DNA from: Voacanga thouarsii | Taxonomy: Eukaryota; Streptophyta; Magnoliopsida; Gentianales; Apocynaceae | NCBI GenBank assembly: GCA_026120185.1 | Contig: JANUWF010002342.1 | Location: forward strand, 6,061,501 to 6,125,500 | Direction: 5' to 3' | DNA length: 64,000 nucleotides | Shown here: positions 12,347 through 24,782 of the stretch, piece after piece | Layout: each line of letters begins with the position of its first letter | Numbering within the stretch: the first letter of the stretch is position 1 | Made by a program: the position numbers and the translations under genes | Notes under the pieces: model-generated | The model's input: the letters and a program-made list of their open reading frames with translations, nothing else | The model's database searches: none | Told to the model about the DNA's origin: nothing

Positions 12347-13619
12347 TGAAAAACCTTAGAGGGGGTGAATAAAGTTTTTGGCAAGAAAAAAATAATTTTT
12401 CTGATTTGTCCAAAAACCTGAATAATGATAATCACCAAGATACTTGAACTGACTTTATAAAAGCATAGAAAGTTATTCAAGTACTTGTAGATGTGTATCC
12501 AGATTTAGACAAAGAAAGAATATAAAAAAATAATAAATGAACATCTGAATAAAATGAGGCAAGAAATGTACAGTGGTTCGATCAATAATGATCTACGTCC
12601 AATACCTTAAGCTCACACTTAAGGATTTTTAACCCTATTTCATTAACCTCACTTAATGAAACTGTATCACATACAAAAAAGGATCACCACACTAGATTTT
12701 CTACAACCTCTCAGTCACATAAATACATCAAGGATCACTTCACTAGGTTTTACTTCACAACTTTGATACATACACGGAACAAGTATTACCCCAATGGGTT
12801 TTACAACATAACCTTGAACATACACAAAATAAGAATCACCCCAATGGGTTTTTCCACAATCTTGTACTACAGCAGAGATTTGAATATCAATAGAATAGCA
12901 AAGAGCTCACTTACTTGAGCTGATGTTCACTCGGATATAAAGCACAAATACTTTTACCTTTGATATAAAATAAGTTCACTTTGAAGCATAGATAAAAAGA
13001 GATTTTTGAAAAATATTAAGCAATGATGTTTCTAAGATGGATGTTTCAAAAATCTTGTTTCTAACCTTGTTTTAAGGGTTATTTATAGAACCAAAAAGGT
13101 GGAGTGCCAACGGTCATAAAAAAACGGCTATAAATTTTCTATTTAAACTCATCCGTGTTTTGGACGATAATACTTCCAAAAGGTAAGTCCAAAATGAAAC
13201 TTTAATCAATTAGAATATTTCACCCAGTTTTCAAGATTTTGGATGAACCTTTTCGATTCAAACTGTTCGATCCAAAATTCTGAGAATTTTCAAAAACCTT
13301 GAAAACTTCTCCTTTGATACTTCAAGGTAAAGTCAAATGAATCAAGAAATAAAAGAGACATAGGAATTAATAGATATACCTTAATAATACTTCCTAGTCT
13401 AAAGTTCTTCTAAAAAGGACTTCTTGATATGCAACTCCATATACTTCATTCTTTCTTTTTTGATCTTTCATTCTTGAATTCAATCACCAGGAAGTTGTCA
13501 ATTAATCTCATCTGAATACCTTAGAGGTCAAACATGTCCTATCACAATAGATTAAATAGGTTAGTCCATATCAATGTTTGTCATTAGTCAAAACATAGAA
13601 GAAAGCCCCTGGGCTAACA
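12347..13619 (-). repeat. 5' LTR of Sirevirus copy 1
   Basis: 1,273 bp with the same termini as the 3' LTR and small substitutions and indels along its length. It carries the element's promoter, polyadenylation region and the att ends used by integrase. Confidence 0.93.
13080..13087 (-). promoter_or_regulatory. TATA box in 5' LTR of Sirevirus copy 1
   Basis: Minus-strand TATAAATA in the same LTR context as 4976-4983 and the copy 2 boxes at 40726-40733 and 62259-62266. Transcription would run leftward toward gag. Confidence 0.65.
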
Positions 13620-14025
13620 GAATGTAAGAAAGAAGAAAATTTAAACATTTGTTAAGATAAATATAAATAAAACTTAAGTGATGGGATTTGAACTCAATAC
13701 CTTAGAGATTAAATCACAAAGCCCTAACCACTTAACTACACTAACTATTGTTCTTATTTTCTCAATCAAATTCTTATCTAAGCCTCTAACCATTCTTGAA
13801 TTCTTATTTCGACCTCAAGTAAAATTATCTTTTTACCCTTTTTACTCAACAAGTACAAATAAATCATACAACTCATAAATTACAATTCTAAGGTACACAA
13901 AATAATTCAAGAGATATATTTTATGCATAATGACATGATATGTATCCCATCCCTCTTACTCTAGGGTAGGTGTAGGTGGGGTTTTACAGAACAAATGATT
14001 AAATCATCGAGGTGAATGGGATTAA

Positions 14026-17000
14026 TGTGAAACCTCAGTCAAAACCATCATTAGAGTAAGGGGGTTGGGATGCATATCATATTTTATTGCATGTTTAAAT
14101 ATATTTATATATGATTTTATGTACATTGAATTTATGTTTTATAGTCTAGATGGCTTGATTATGATTATTGAGTGAGAAGGGCAAAATGGTAATTTTTGCC
14201 CGAGGTGAAAATATGGAGATAGCTTGGGAATTAATTAGGAAAAGAATTTTAGAGAGGAAATAGGAACAAGAGTTGTTGTGGTTTAGTGGTTAGAGTTTTG
14301 GAATTAATTCTTGAGGTCTTGGGTTCAAATTCCATTATAGGAGCTTTAACTTGGTTAAATTTTATTTTTGTTTGGGAAGTATCATTTTCGGCCTTAGTGG
14401 TGGTTGGAGTAGGGTAGAGATGTTGTCTTATAAGAGACATGATAGGAGTCTTCAAATCCTACTCTTTTGCTCTACACAAAATTCCAAAGGGGAATTCATT
14501 TCCTCTTGATCCTTAATTTTTTCTATTTATCAATTCATTAGTTTGCTCATTTTGTTCAAGCCAATTTTATTCTAGAAAAATTCCAACAATGTGCTGTGGC
14601 TTTGAGTGTTCAAAATGTCTTAGTAAAATACATCATATGGACCGAAACAATGGAAGAGGGGGAAAGATTTCAAGTGAATTAAATTCCTTAGTGAACTTTC
14701 TAAAAATTCACTCTAGTTAGGTTCATTTCCCTTCATGCTTAGAATTGAAATTTTTCCAGCTTTGTGTGCCTTCAAGGTGACGAAATTCTTAACCATTATT
14801 CCCTCCCAAATGCTGCCAGAAAATGGCCCTTTTCATAAGCTTGAAATCTGAATTTTCCTGGCTATTTTCGGACTGCACAAATACTGTGCAAAATCAGAAA
14901 AAATTTTAGGCAGATTCCCAGCTTTGGAGGTTCGAAACCAAGCTATTTTCTTCCAATTTTTGCTCAGCATCTTAGCCACGTTTTTCCTCCATAAAGTAGG
15001 TTGGAAACCAGCCATGGAAGACCCCAGAAATCTCCTTCAAACTCCTTGCAAGCTAGCTGGAAGTGGCAGCCGAAACTGCCCACGGAAAATTCCAGCAAGA
15101 GCCAAAATCCTGTGCAGGGTTTATTTCCAACTTTGTTCCTAGTTCTATCCTAGCCAAAACTCCATCCTTTTTCTGCTCAAACTACCCTTAAACCTCCATT
15201 AACTGAACTCCATTGTCCTCCCTAAGTTCTGCACGAAAATCCAGTCATGGCTGCCAAAAAGATTTCCAAAAATATTCTGCAATCATGCCTTGATTTGGAT
15301 ACCAAAATTCCAGCCACCATGATTTAACAACTTTCCATAAAATATACCTCAAACAACCAGACCTTCCCTTCACCATTAGACTTCTTAATTTCGGCCACCA
15401 TTAGCCTCCTTCAACCAGCTTTCGTTCAGCCAAAACACTACTCAGAAATTCGTCCATGGCAGACTTCCAAAAACTCTCCAATAATCAAAGATCTCCTTAA
15501 ATATTTAGTTTCTAAAATTGCTTCCCAAAAATATTCTTCAAGGATTTCAACAACTAGCCTTTCCTTTTTCCTTCCAAACCAGAAAAACCATCTACCTAAA
15601 CCCTACAAACAAATCAGCAACCCTAATCCTCATAGAATTTTGGCAGCCTCCATCCAAAAGCTCTCTACTCTCTTCAACCTTCAAGAACACATAGTACACC
15701 AAAAACACCTACTCCTTCCTTTCACCTAATACCACTCCAAATCACTTCAAACCACCCCGAAAAATTTCAAATTTCATCTATTCATTGCTGTGAGTCCATC
15801 CGAACCATTTTTAACATCAAACTCCAAAATCCAACTTGCACTTTTGGATAAAAAACCAGAAATTTTGTGAAGGCTGAAGAACACCTTCAAGGTAGGTTTG
15901 TTCTAATAACTTCATCTTCTCCAATCTTGATCTCTAGTGAAAATATATATGAATAAACATGCTAATGCTCTCTCTCTCTATCTCTCTCTCTCTCTCTCTT
16001 GGCCGAACCACTCACTTGGCCGAATGGTTTCTTCTCCATGGCCATGCTTCCTTCATCTCCTTTGGATGGATTTAGGCATCTAAAGCTCGAGATTCTTTCG
16101 AAACTACTTCAAGGAATTCATCAATCAAGTAAGCCATTTTAACTCGTCTTTTAAATTCTAGATTCATGTCTCTAGGATGATGTTGATAGAAGATGGATTG
16201 CGGATAAGGTTTGAGTATATATTGTTGAGGTTGAAGCATGAATGTATGTATGAATATGAAGGAGATGGGATTTATGCATGGATGGATTTTCTTGGTTGAT
16301 TGTATGATGATTTGAGGTTTAATGCATGTCTCCATGTCATAGGTAGTATTTGTGATGAAGTATGCTAGAGATTATGTCACATTTGGTGAATAGGATTTAT
16401 ATTCATGTTGGATTATTGAAGCCATGATTATATTTATGCTAGTAGGGGTTAGATCATGTCTTGATAAATTTAGATCTATGCTTATATGCATGATTTGATG
16501 AATTGAAGGATTGTATATGTTCCTGATTGTGGTTAGCCAAAAAAGTATGATCATGATCTAGTTTGTCCCTAAGCTAATTTTTATTTCATGAATAAAATAT
16601 TTCATAATGTGATTTTACTAGTAATTTCTGAAAAACCTTAGAAGGGGTAAATTTGGATTATTATATATAATAAGGATATTTTAGTCAAATAAATAATAAA
16701 TTTTGTTAGAAAAATAAAATATATAGATATTATATATAAAATGATAATATCAAACAAAGCCTTTTATGGAAATAATCATAATTAGTAAAATATTTATTAC
16801 TAAAAATTTAATTATTATCTTTCAAGCAAGACTCATTAAATTTATTTTCAATTAATTTTAGTTATCAATTATTTTTTAACAACTAAATTATTAATAAATC
16901 ATTATTTTACCTAATTCCACCTAGGACTTTTCATCAAATAAACTCTAAATTATTTTAGCAAGAGTTAAACCTTAAACTTATTAGTACCTATTTCCCAAAC

Positions 17001-18333
17001 TTTAGTTATTTTAATATCAAACTAGATTTATTTTATAAACCCTTTTATTTATTATCGAGCCTTAAAGCTTGGGATACTAGGAACATGATTGTAGTGAGTT
17101 GAGTTAGTTTATTTGTGAAAGTGGATTTTGACTTGAGTTTGATTATGGTTTTTATTTACCCCATGCGGGGTTAGGTCAGCTATTAGAGACCTCTATTGTG
17201 AGCAAGGATCAGGTAAGCTTCTGCATAAACCTGTTTGATGAAAAATGATTTTTTTTATGGCAAGCCAAATGTAGAGTGTATGGTCACTCATTTCTGTAAA
17301 GGCAATTGAGGGTTATTTCCATTCTCATTTTAGACAAATAAATTATTTGCAAATCAAGGGGCGGTTTTGCTCAAAACCTAAAATTCTTTCTAAAATCAGT
17401 TTTGCCCCAAACTTTGGAAAACCTTAATTGCCATTTTCAAGTGGAACTATATTTTGTTCATTTTTCCCAAGTGGGATACGTTACGTTGAGTACTCAACAG
17501 GGGTAGACTGGTAGTACTAGCTTTGAAGAGCAAGAGTGAGTCTTCTGGCAGGAGGCCACCTCCAGAAGATAAGCTCAACTTATAGAAACATCAGTACTAC
17601 TTAGTCATACCGGTCCGAGCTAGCAGTTTTTATTTCAGTCAAGTGACTGTGTTATGCTGGAATGGACACCCGGTTGTTGTTTGGGTATAGAGAAGGAAGA
17701 GTATCTTGCCTGGTAGGCCGATCACTTACCTTTTGTCAGTCTACACAAAGTGTCGGCATTCTAACCGGCAGTATGCACAAAGTGTGGCATACTGACAATG
17801 TGGACATGGGGCCCAACGTGTGGTAACCCGTGACTACCCTTTTTGAGTGGTTGATTTTGTTGTGCATTTGTATGGTTTCAAAAAGAGGAAAACACCACTT
17901 TTGCTTTTGACTAATGTTTATTACTTGCCAATATTTCTCTTATAAAGATTTCACACTTTGCATTCACGAACTGTTTTCACTGAACACCCAAAGCACACAC
18001 GGACTTACTGAGATTTCTGTCTCATCACCTTTTTACCATGATTTCAGGTCGATCTTAGTATGGGGATGAGTAGCTAATGTTATCTGCCTTGGAAGAGAAT
18101 GTTGTCTTTTATTTTTATGTATTGCTTTGGGGAGTTGAGAGTGGATGATTTTATTTATGGATTTGTTTTTCTTTTGGGAATTCTTGGATTCATTCTGGGT
18201 TTTAATAAATTTTAAGTTAAAGTATTATTTTTATTCCGCTATTTTATTTGTGTGACCTAGTTATAAAGACTCCTTGTCCTTTGGATGAGGCGACATCCCC
18301 GGCCCTGGCGGGCCTAGGTAGCGGGGTGTTACA
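14026..18333 (+). mobile_element. Solo LTR B, Tekay-like chromovirus family
   Basis: 4,308 bp, TGTGAAACCTCAGTC...GCGGGGTGTTACA, flanked by TSD ATTAA (14021-14025 and 18334-18338). It has no PBS, PPT or internal domain, so it is a solo LTR. It is the inverse-orientation counterpart of the LTRs at 43337-47779 and 50495-53649. Only 32 bp of host sequence separate its left TSD-containing flank from solo LTR A. The short ORFs in it are not shared in frame with the other copies, so no gene is called. Confidence 0.92.
15968..16000. repeat. (CT)n microsatellite in solo LTR B
   Basis: Interrupted CT run followed by two GGCCGAA motifs. The related LTRs have GA runs at the same site (about 45846-45864 and 51714-51733), so the tract was present in the family ancestor. 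Confidence 0.9.
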
Positions 18334-18930
18334 ATTAAAGCTCATTATAAAAAGTTCATCATGATGGCAACCCAACCTAGCTGACTGGAGATCCCAAAAT
18401 CTAGGTTCAATGGGGCAACTAAATTGCAATAATCTCTAACGTCACTTAGGAGTATATCTTCTATCTATTCCTATGGTGAGAAGAGTGACCGTGGTTAAGG
18501 ATAAGCTATGCTTTTAATAGTTCCTATTACTTGAATAAGTATAGAAGCGTATAAAGAGATGCTCATAATAGGAACTACCTATGTGAGTGTGAATGTGGCC
18601 GGTTCAAGGATAACGATTAGGCTAAATTATTTAAACACTCATGAAACTAGGCAATGTCCAAAGCCAAAATGGACATAACCATGAGAACCAGATTTGTTAC
18701 GATGGAAACTATATGTTTACAATTATCTTAGTATTCACTTAAATCAGGATAGTTCAAGGCATCAAGTCCACTAGTTGGCAAATATATCCGATTGCAATAC
18801 ACTAGGGAAGGGTTAAAGCCAAAAGCTGCCTATCTCAATGCAGTAACTTCCCATTGAGTACCATAAGCTATTGTAAATGTGTTGGTGGAGTAAATTTTTG
18901 TGGACTAAATTGTCATTCATGTTGAGGAAT
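18334..18930 (+). other. 3' non-coding end of the oldest Ty1/copia element
   Basis: This follows directly from the copia RNase H terminus once the two solo LTRs are set aside. It includes ACCTAGCTGACTGGAGATCC, which I recall as typical of the region after RNase H in some plant copia elements (recollection only). A weak PPT-like GTTGAGGAAT lies at 18921-18930. No gene. Confidence 0.5.
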
Positions 18931-19130
18931 TGTTAAATATTTAAGTTATGAATTCCAATATGTGCTATAATAAGCTACAAAAAGCTACAAAGAGTTTTGT
19001 AAAACTGTTAGTAACTTACCCGAAGATATGAAACTTGTCAATTAATATTGAATAGGTGTCTTTTGTAACTATATAGAAGAGATATACATCTTTTCAAAGT
19101 TGAATAGATACCTTGATGAGTGTTTAAATG
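18931..19130 (+). repeat. Possible start of the copia 3' LTR
   Basis: TGTTAAATATTTAAG follows the weak PPT-like tract, as expected for an LTR start. The other end cannot be placed because an older Athila-like sequence appears to adjoin at about 19130. Tentative. Confidence 0.3.
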
Positions 19131-20645
19131 ATGCATATTTTGATGTCATTTATGTTACTGTAAAAAAGAATTCTTTGATAGATGATTACTCATTCTGCTA
19201 TTTTCACATTGTTTTGTATAGAATGGTTGGAGTGAAAATTTGCTGAAAGAATAAAGTGAGAAATATATAAGGGAGTTGCAAAAGAAGAGAAGTGGTGCCG
19301 TTGAAACTAAGATACCTGACACCATTTATTTTCATATTACAAAGGATGCAAACACCAGAGAGGTAGCTGTGCCAATCAAATTTAGAGAATATAGCGGTCT
19401 AAATTTTAGAGAGTTAGTGGCGCCATTCCGCTCAATATAATCGGCACCGCTCATAGCACGAATTCAAAAAAAGAAGCATATGCAAAACCAAATAAGCCAA
19501 CATGAGCAGTGTCACTTAACATCACAAAATGCCTCTGTTCACTAAAAAAATTATAAATACCTAACTTTGCAACCCTAGAAAAATGAGAAGAACATCTGAG
19601 TATGGTTGTAAAGTCTTAGAAGGCAAGGAAAACACCAAGGAGAGGAGGATCAAGGTGATTTGAGAAAGGATGAAGTGAATTACCTATGGAATCTATTGAG
19701 AAAGAAAAGAAGCCTTGTCTATGAGTGTTTTTTTTAATACTTTTCTTTGTATTTTCATTGGAGAATACTTGAGATTTATTAGGATTGAATTGTAATTAAG
19801 GGTTATACCCTAATTTTGATTTGGAATTGATTATTTACTCAAGATCTATTGATTTTTATCTTGGATATTCAATTGCTTTGGTTTGACTGTGTTGAATTGG
19901 GTGATTAGAATTAGTTGATTTTGTCAATTGATTTGCTCTATCTTAATAAATTTGAGAGATGAGGTTATGATTTAGAATACTAATTTACCTAATTTGATGT
20001 TTGTCTTCTTCAATTGAATCGAGAGAGGAAATTGGAGATTTGAATTTGGCAATTGAAGGGTTAATGAAATCACATAGGGATAGGGATTTTATGACTTTTG
20101 AATCTCTTGGGCATTGGAGTTAATTATTATACTTTCTTTGGTTAAGTTAATTAGGTAAATATATTAATCAATTTAACTTAGAATTAGGGATTTCAAAATT
20201 CGAGAGAGGGTGAGATCTCTATGTTTTTAACTCTATTCAATGTCTAGTTTGGAAGTTAATTGATACGGGTAGTATTCTTTCAATGGCATGATTCTAAGGG
20301 GAATTCACTTAATTACATGACTTTAATCTTATATCCTAATCCTCATTATCCTTGTAACTTACCTTATATGATTTCGTTTTATTTCAATGATAATCTAGTC
20401 TAGTGTAGTTTAGTTATTTTTATATTATTATCCTTTTATTTTTACTTGGCCAAACAATAAAATAAGAGTAAAGTATGAGTACTTGCGACCTTTCTCATAG
20501 ATTCGATATTTGCCATTAAGATCCTATACTACATGATAGATATATTTGTATAGACTGTGTATATGTGTGACTAATTATGGCATTTTAATTAAAATTAATC
20601 AATTGTGTGATTTTTGTTGATAATATTTTCTATATTATCTGCACA
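19131..20645 (+). repeat. Degenerate Athila-like LTR remnant
   Basis: It shares a succession of motifs with the better preserved LTR at 21979-23527: GGAGGATCAAGG, GTCTATGAGTG, repeated CTCGAGAGAG/TTCGAGAGAG blocks, GATAGGGATTTT, and a 3' end with TTTTAATTAAAA followed by GTTGATAATATTTTCTA. The right end is near 20643-20645; the left end is uncertain. No gene. It is an old, diverged relative of the LARD-type element downstream. Confidence 0.5.
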
Positions 20646-20953
20646 ATCGGAGATTGAATGGCAATATTCTAATATAACTAAATTTTACTGATTTGGCTTT
20701 TGTATACATGTAAATATGACTAACTTGTACATGTAAGTACTTTGCACATCAGAATTTGTAAGTAATATTTCTTCTTCTTGACATTTTGACTTTGTAAAGA
20801 CTTTCATTCTTTTATTTAGTTCATTGATATGCATATCTTGTTGTATTATTCTAAGTTGTTATGTTTTTCCCTTAACTTTTAGTTCCTTATTTTTAAGTTC
20901 TTAGTAACTAATGTTTTTGTTAATTTTGTTTTGGTAGGTTATTTTACTTCTGT
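20646..20953 (+). other. Athila-like 5' leader with T-rich tract
   Basis: Non-coding leader between the LTR remnant and the gag start. TTTGTAAGTAA at about 20755 could be a splice donor, and the T-rich tract ending TTTTGGTAG at about 20938 a splice acceptor, as for a leader intron. Weak. Confidence 0.35.
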
Positions 20954-21223
20954 ATGAGTAAAGAAGATTGTTGGGAAACTGTGGCAATTAATTTTGAGAT
21001 TGAAAGAACCTTGAGGAGATTGAAGAAAGAAAGGCATGAGAAGAAAAATCAATTTGAAATTCAAGGTGAAAGAGTAGAAAATTTATGTAGAAACATGGAG
21101 AACGTAGGTAGTAACAATGGAAATGGTGGAAATGGAATTGGAAATAATAGAAATGGTAGGAGAACAATAAGTAACTATGTTAGACCATCCTTTTCTAGTA
21201 CAAGATCATGCATTGACCTTTAA
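20954..21223 (+). pseudogene. N-terminal fragment of an Athila-like gag
   Basis: An 89-codon open frame starting MSKEDCWETV. It has a charged helix (ERTLRRLKKERHEKK), a Gly/Asn-rich linker, and ISNYVRPSF followed by SCIDL. A short charged start, then a xxYxRP motif and a Ser-Cys-Ile motif before the gag core, resembles Athila-type gag N-termini known to me. The frame stops before the core, and no gag core, RT or integrase follows, so it is a truncated remnant. It could also be a chance ORF; its position after an LTR and leader argues against that. Confidence 0.45.
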
Positions 21224-21716
21224 ACCAAACTTAATAGATTTGGTAACGATTGATCTAAAAATAATAAAGCACGATCAATAATCCATTGGTTCACGAAATC
21301 AAATAGTTAATTAAATCAATAACTCATCGTAATATATAAAAACCATATCGTTATCATCTCTATGAATTACAATCTACTATTAAGTAAAACAAATAATCAA
21401 TCATTATTTTTTATTGAATCAAATTCATAATGTATTATTTAATAATAAGTGTTTCTATATAACTTTAAACTCTCATTAAACCAAATTCAGAATTGATTAA
21501 AGAATTTTATACTTTTATTTCAATCTAAAAAAAATTCATAAATTTTCTTGATTGAAGCTTTTGTATGTTATGTGATGATCCAATGATATTTTACACACTG
21601 CTTGAGAAATTTCTCAACTAGAACCCCAAATTTCGACCTCTCTTATACTTTGACCAATGGTCCATTTGGTCCTACAAACATGTGATCTCTATCTCTCCTA
21701 CGTTGACTAGGGTGAA
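21224..21716. other. AT-rich DNA, nothing recognised
   Basis: No ORF, repeat or motif that I can assign. It is probably decayed Athila-like internal sequence. Confidence 0.4.
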
Positions 21717-21973
21717 TGTAATACCCTACTAAATAGAGTGCTAGGGAATTAAATATTTGATCAAATTAATCTCACTTCATAAATTAAATGTATTATATGT
21801 GACTATTTCATGTATTCCTAATGTGAATTCTCTTAGAAAAAATAAGTATATCAAGTTAATTATTTGTATCATTTGTAGTAAGTGATTTATTAATAATTAA
21901 TTATTTTATTATATATGTGTATTATTTGTAGTATATAATTTAGTCAAACTAATTATTGAATCATATTTCAAAT
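21717..21973 (+). repeat. Possible start of another Ty3/gypsy LTR
   Basis: TGTAATACCCTACTAAATAG begins a sequence of the TGTAAYACCC type common at plant Ty3/gypsy LTR starts. If so, 39733-40060 and 62818-64000 would be its continuation after the two large insertions. No matching end or TSD is visible in the window. Confidence 0.3.
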
Positions 21974-21978
21974 AATAT

Positions 21979-23527
21979 TGATATGGCCTAAATGTACTAT
22001 ATTTTTTTAGTTATTTGAGGTCATTTTGTGATCTTTTGATGCAATAACTAGCAAAATCCCTTCCCATTTGATATTTTCCTTGTGAAAAGTATTTTTGATG
22101 ATTTTGTGCAAAAATTAAAGAATTTAGAGCGAAATTGTAAAGTTCCAGTGGTGAACTGGCACCGGCCCACATAGCTGAGTTGGCCGGGGTTTAATTCTGG
22201 AAGAACAGAGTAGAACAGAGGAGTTTTGGCATAAATTTAGGCAGGACCCGACGTCGACTAGACTGCCTAAACTGTCGCCGGTTGTTACTATTCATGGCAA
22301 TGTAATTTTCTTTTAGATAAAAATTTGGCAATTGCAAGTAGTATTTCTTTGGGAATTGAATTGGACATGGAAAAGGATTCTTGTAGGTACTTTTTGGCAA
22401 TCTAAACACCTATAAATACAAGAAAATAACACCTATTAAATTAGTTTTCACTCTATGTAATTAGAAAACTCCTAGAGAGTCTCAAGAATACCAAGATTAA
22501 GGAGGATCAAGGAGAATTCTTAAAGAAGAAGAGGAGGTTGATCATGAAGGTTACAAGGAAGAGGAAGAAGGCTTGCTGGTCTATGAGTGATTTCTTTTTC
22601 TTTGTAATTTATTGACAATTTGAGTTTATTATGTTTTAATTGTATTTGAAGGTTGAACCCTAAGTTTATGTTCATAGATTGGATTTCTTTTGATCGAGTG
22701 ATTCTAACTTCAAATATTTGATTATTTGAATTTATTGTTTTGTTAAATTGATTAGTTTTTTTCTAATTGACTCAAGAGAGAGAGGTTAGGGGAATGGTGC
22801 CAACTAATTAATTCAATATTTGTTATCTATTAATTAACTCGAGAGAGAGAACACTTAAGGGCAAAGACTAGGTAATCAAAGAGAGATTAATTTCACCTAG
22901 AGATAAAGTTTTTTATTTCTTCCATAAAGACTTTAGTGTTACCTAGAGATAAGGACATTAATTGTTTATTTGAGAGTTAAGAATATTGCCTAAAGATATG
23001 GATATTATTACTTTCATAAATTGAGTTGTTCTTAATGCTTCTTAGATTTAATTAGGAAGGTAGAGATACTATTTAATTAATCTAAGAATAGAAATTTCAT
23101 AACTCGAGAGAGAGTGAATTCTCTTTTAAACTCATATTGGTATTTAGATTGGGACTTAATAGATTTAAGGTATTTCCTTTACTTGACATTGATTTGGGGT
23201 GATTTCTTTATTGCATGTCTTTTCTCCTTATTCTTACTCTTTGATTATCCTTGTAACTTTTCGTGTGTGAATTTGATCTATTCTCTAGTATATTAGGCTA
23301 GTAGGTTATTTACTTCTACTTTTCTGTTTCATTAGCTAAATAATAAAGATTTGGATAAAGTAAGATGGGAGCCTAAGTTCTTGTGGATTCAATACTTACT
23401 ATTCTTTATACTATATGATGGGTATACTTGCATGTATGGGTGGCTTTAGTAGCTAGCATTTTAATTAAAACTTGACTAATTATGGACTTTGTTGGTAATA
23501 TTCTCTACATTAAAAAACACGCATCAT
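21979..23527 (+). repeat. 5' LTR of the LARD-type element
   Basis: TGATATGGCCTAAATG...ACACGCATCA, 1,549 bp, matching the split 3' LTR along its length. It contains GGCAGGACCCG and several CTCGAGAGAG blocks. Hydrophobic short ORFs inside it are not conserved and are not called. Confidence 0.88.
22411..22418 (+). promoter_or_regulatory. TATA box of the LARD 5' LTR
   Basis: TATAAATA after CTAAACACC; the same context recurs in the 3' LTR at 38612-38619. Likely U3/R boundary region. Confidence 0.65.
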
Positions 23528-23533
23528 GTTTTT

Positions 23534-23552
23534 TGCGCCATTACCGGGGATG
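23534..23552 (+). promoter_or_regulatory. PBS-like site of the LARD-type element
   Basis: TTTGCGCCATTACCGGGGA shortly after the LTR resembles, with mismatches, the TGGCGCCGTTGCCGGGGA-type PBS known from Athila-like elements. This is the main basis for the Athila-like label. Confidence 0.6.
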
Positions 23553-24155
23553 GACATTATCGGAAACACTTGAGTCTTGTTGATTTAGCCTTTTGTTGTA
23601 TTTGTAAATAGCACTGACTTTTATTTTTAGGTACTTTGTAAATATTTATGTCTTTTCCTTAGGATATGCTTTTGTCTTTGATTTGTTTGAATTTTTACTC
23701 GTTTTATTTTTCTTTTCAATTTGAATTTTGTTTTTCTTTCAGTGCGAGGTTGACATCATATTGCAGAATTATTTTTGGGCACAAAATCATAGAAGCTAAA
23801 TGATGATAGATTGGCAAGGTTGCAAGCTGATATTAATGTTTTTAGTGAGACATCATTAGAAATATTTGTGAATTCTTTTGTGGCTAATATAAATTTATCT
23901 ATTAAATGACATACAGAAGTTTACCAACAATTAAGTGACCAAATGTCACTATTGAGGAGACTGATGAAAAACTTTCATCAAGCACATTGGAAATTGCAGA
24001 AAAATAGGGGACACCTTACAGGAATGAATTGGCACCTGATGGAGTGTTGAATTGGTGCCAGCTGATCCAACAAACCCTACGGAATCAACACAATGGCGAG
24101 ATAAACACTTGAATGAGTGATTTTTGAGCCGCCATTGGAAATATTTTGAGAAAAT

Positions 24156-24782
24156 TTGTTGCCTTTAAACAATGAGTCCATAAAGGACCATACAATTAAC
24201 CAAGAAGAAGAGAAAGGCTATGAGCAAGAATTATACAATGTGGAAAGGGAAGTATTCGATTCTACTATATATGCTAATAATTCTAATTTCTTTTTGTCAT
24301 ATGATTTTTTAAGTTCCTCTCAATTCTTGGAAAACAATTATCCTAATGATGATGTGTGAAGTTTAACATATCTCAAGGAGTTGGATATCTCAATACTACA
24401 TTATAAGCAATCTTTGGAGAATGTTGACGAATTCTACCCTTCAACCCATTCAAAGAGAGGTAACTTGCTATTTGTCAACGTAATGGAAAGTAAAGATTTT
24501 TTTATCCTATCTTTAGGAGCTGAAATACTAGGTTTAAAAGGGAATTTCAATCGTGAAAATTCTTTTGAAGGGAAAAATGGTGATTTCAATGTTGAAGAAT
24601 TCTTTAGATTTAATTTGCATGTGTGTGTTGAAAAATTGATTGATGCATCTAAAGAGCTTAAAGGGAATAGGTTTCATGCATCTACTTTCATTGAGCACGT
24701 TAACTTTCATGACACTTACCCTTTTCTAAGACCTCCATTTTGTTCTACATTCATCATGCATATCTTCTACTTTGAGCTTTAA
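24156..24782 (+). pseudogene. Unrecognised ORF remnant in the LARD interior
   Basis: Two adjacent open frames, 24156-24359 (67 codons) and 24381-24782 (133 codons), lie in the same frame and are separated by one TGA at 24357 plus seven codons. Together they span about 209 codons of polar, Asn/Glu/Phe-rich sequence with no motif I know. The first segment is acidic; the second has a Phe-rich end (RPPFCSTFIMHIFYFEL). It could be a decayed Athila gag/pol spacer, a captured host fragment or chance. No function is proposed. Confidence 0.35.

Larger units (their letters stand above)
4244..13619 (-). mobile_element. Sirevirus-type Ty1/copia element, copy 1
   Basis: Structurally complete element of 9,376 bp flanked by TSD GAATG (4239-4243 and 13620-13624), inserted in solo LTR A. 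Both LTRs are present (1,286 and 1,273 bp) and begin TGAAAAACC / end GGGCTAACA on the plus strand. The PBS matches the 3' end of initiator Met tRNA and the PPT is AAAAAGGGGGAGA. Minus-strand order is gag start, integrase, RT, RNase H, post-pol ORF, repeat-bearing 3' region, PPT, 3' LTR. Long LTRs, this PBS, this PPT and an extra ORF after pol are known Sirevirus traits. The C-terminal half of gag and most of protease are deleted, and the rest carries many stops and frameshifts. Confidence 0.93.
268..13988 (-). mobile_element. Solo LTR A, Tekay-like chromovirus family, split by Sirevirus copy 1
   Basis: On the plus strand it starts TGTAACACCCCACTACC and ends GGGGTTTTACA, so it reads on the minus strand as TGTAAAACC...GGGGTGTTACA. 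The 5-bp TSD GAACA is present at 263-267 and 13989-13993. Removing Sirevirus copy 1 and its TSD leaves about 4,340 bp, close to the 4.4-kb LTRs of the same family at 14026 and 43337. No internal domain, PBS or PPT adjoins it, so it is a solo LTR left by LTR-LTR recombination. The first bases after its start resemble the other copies (GGGGATGTCxCCCC, GGATAAGGGGT) but with more changes. The parts at 268-4243 and 13625-13988 hold no gene. Confidence 0.85.

Noticed and set aside
23114..23296. Hydrophobic 60-codon ORF resembling a membrane peptide
   Set aside because: It lies in the LARD LTR and the matching part of the 3' LTR does not keep the frame.
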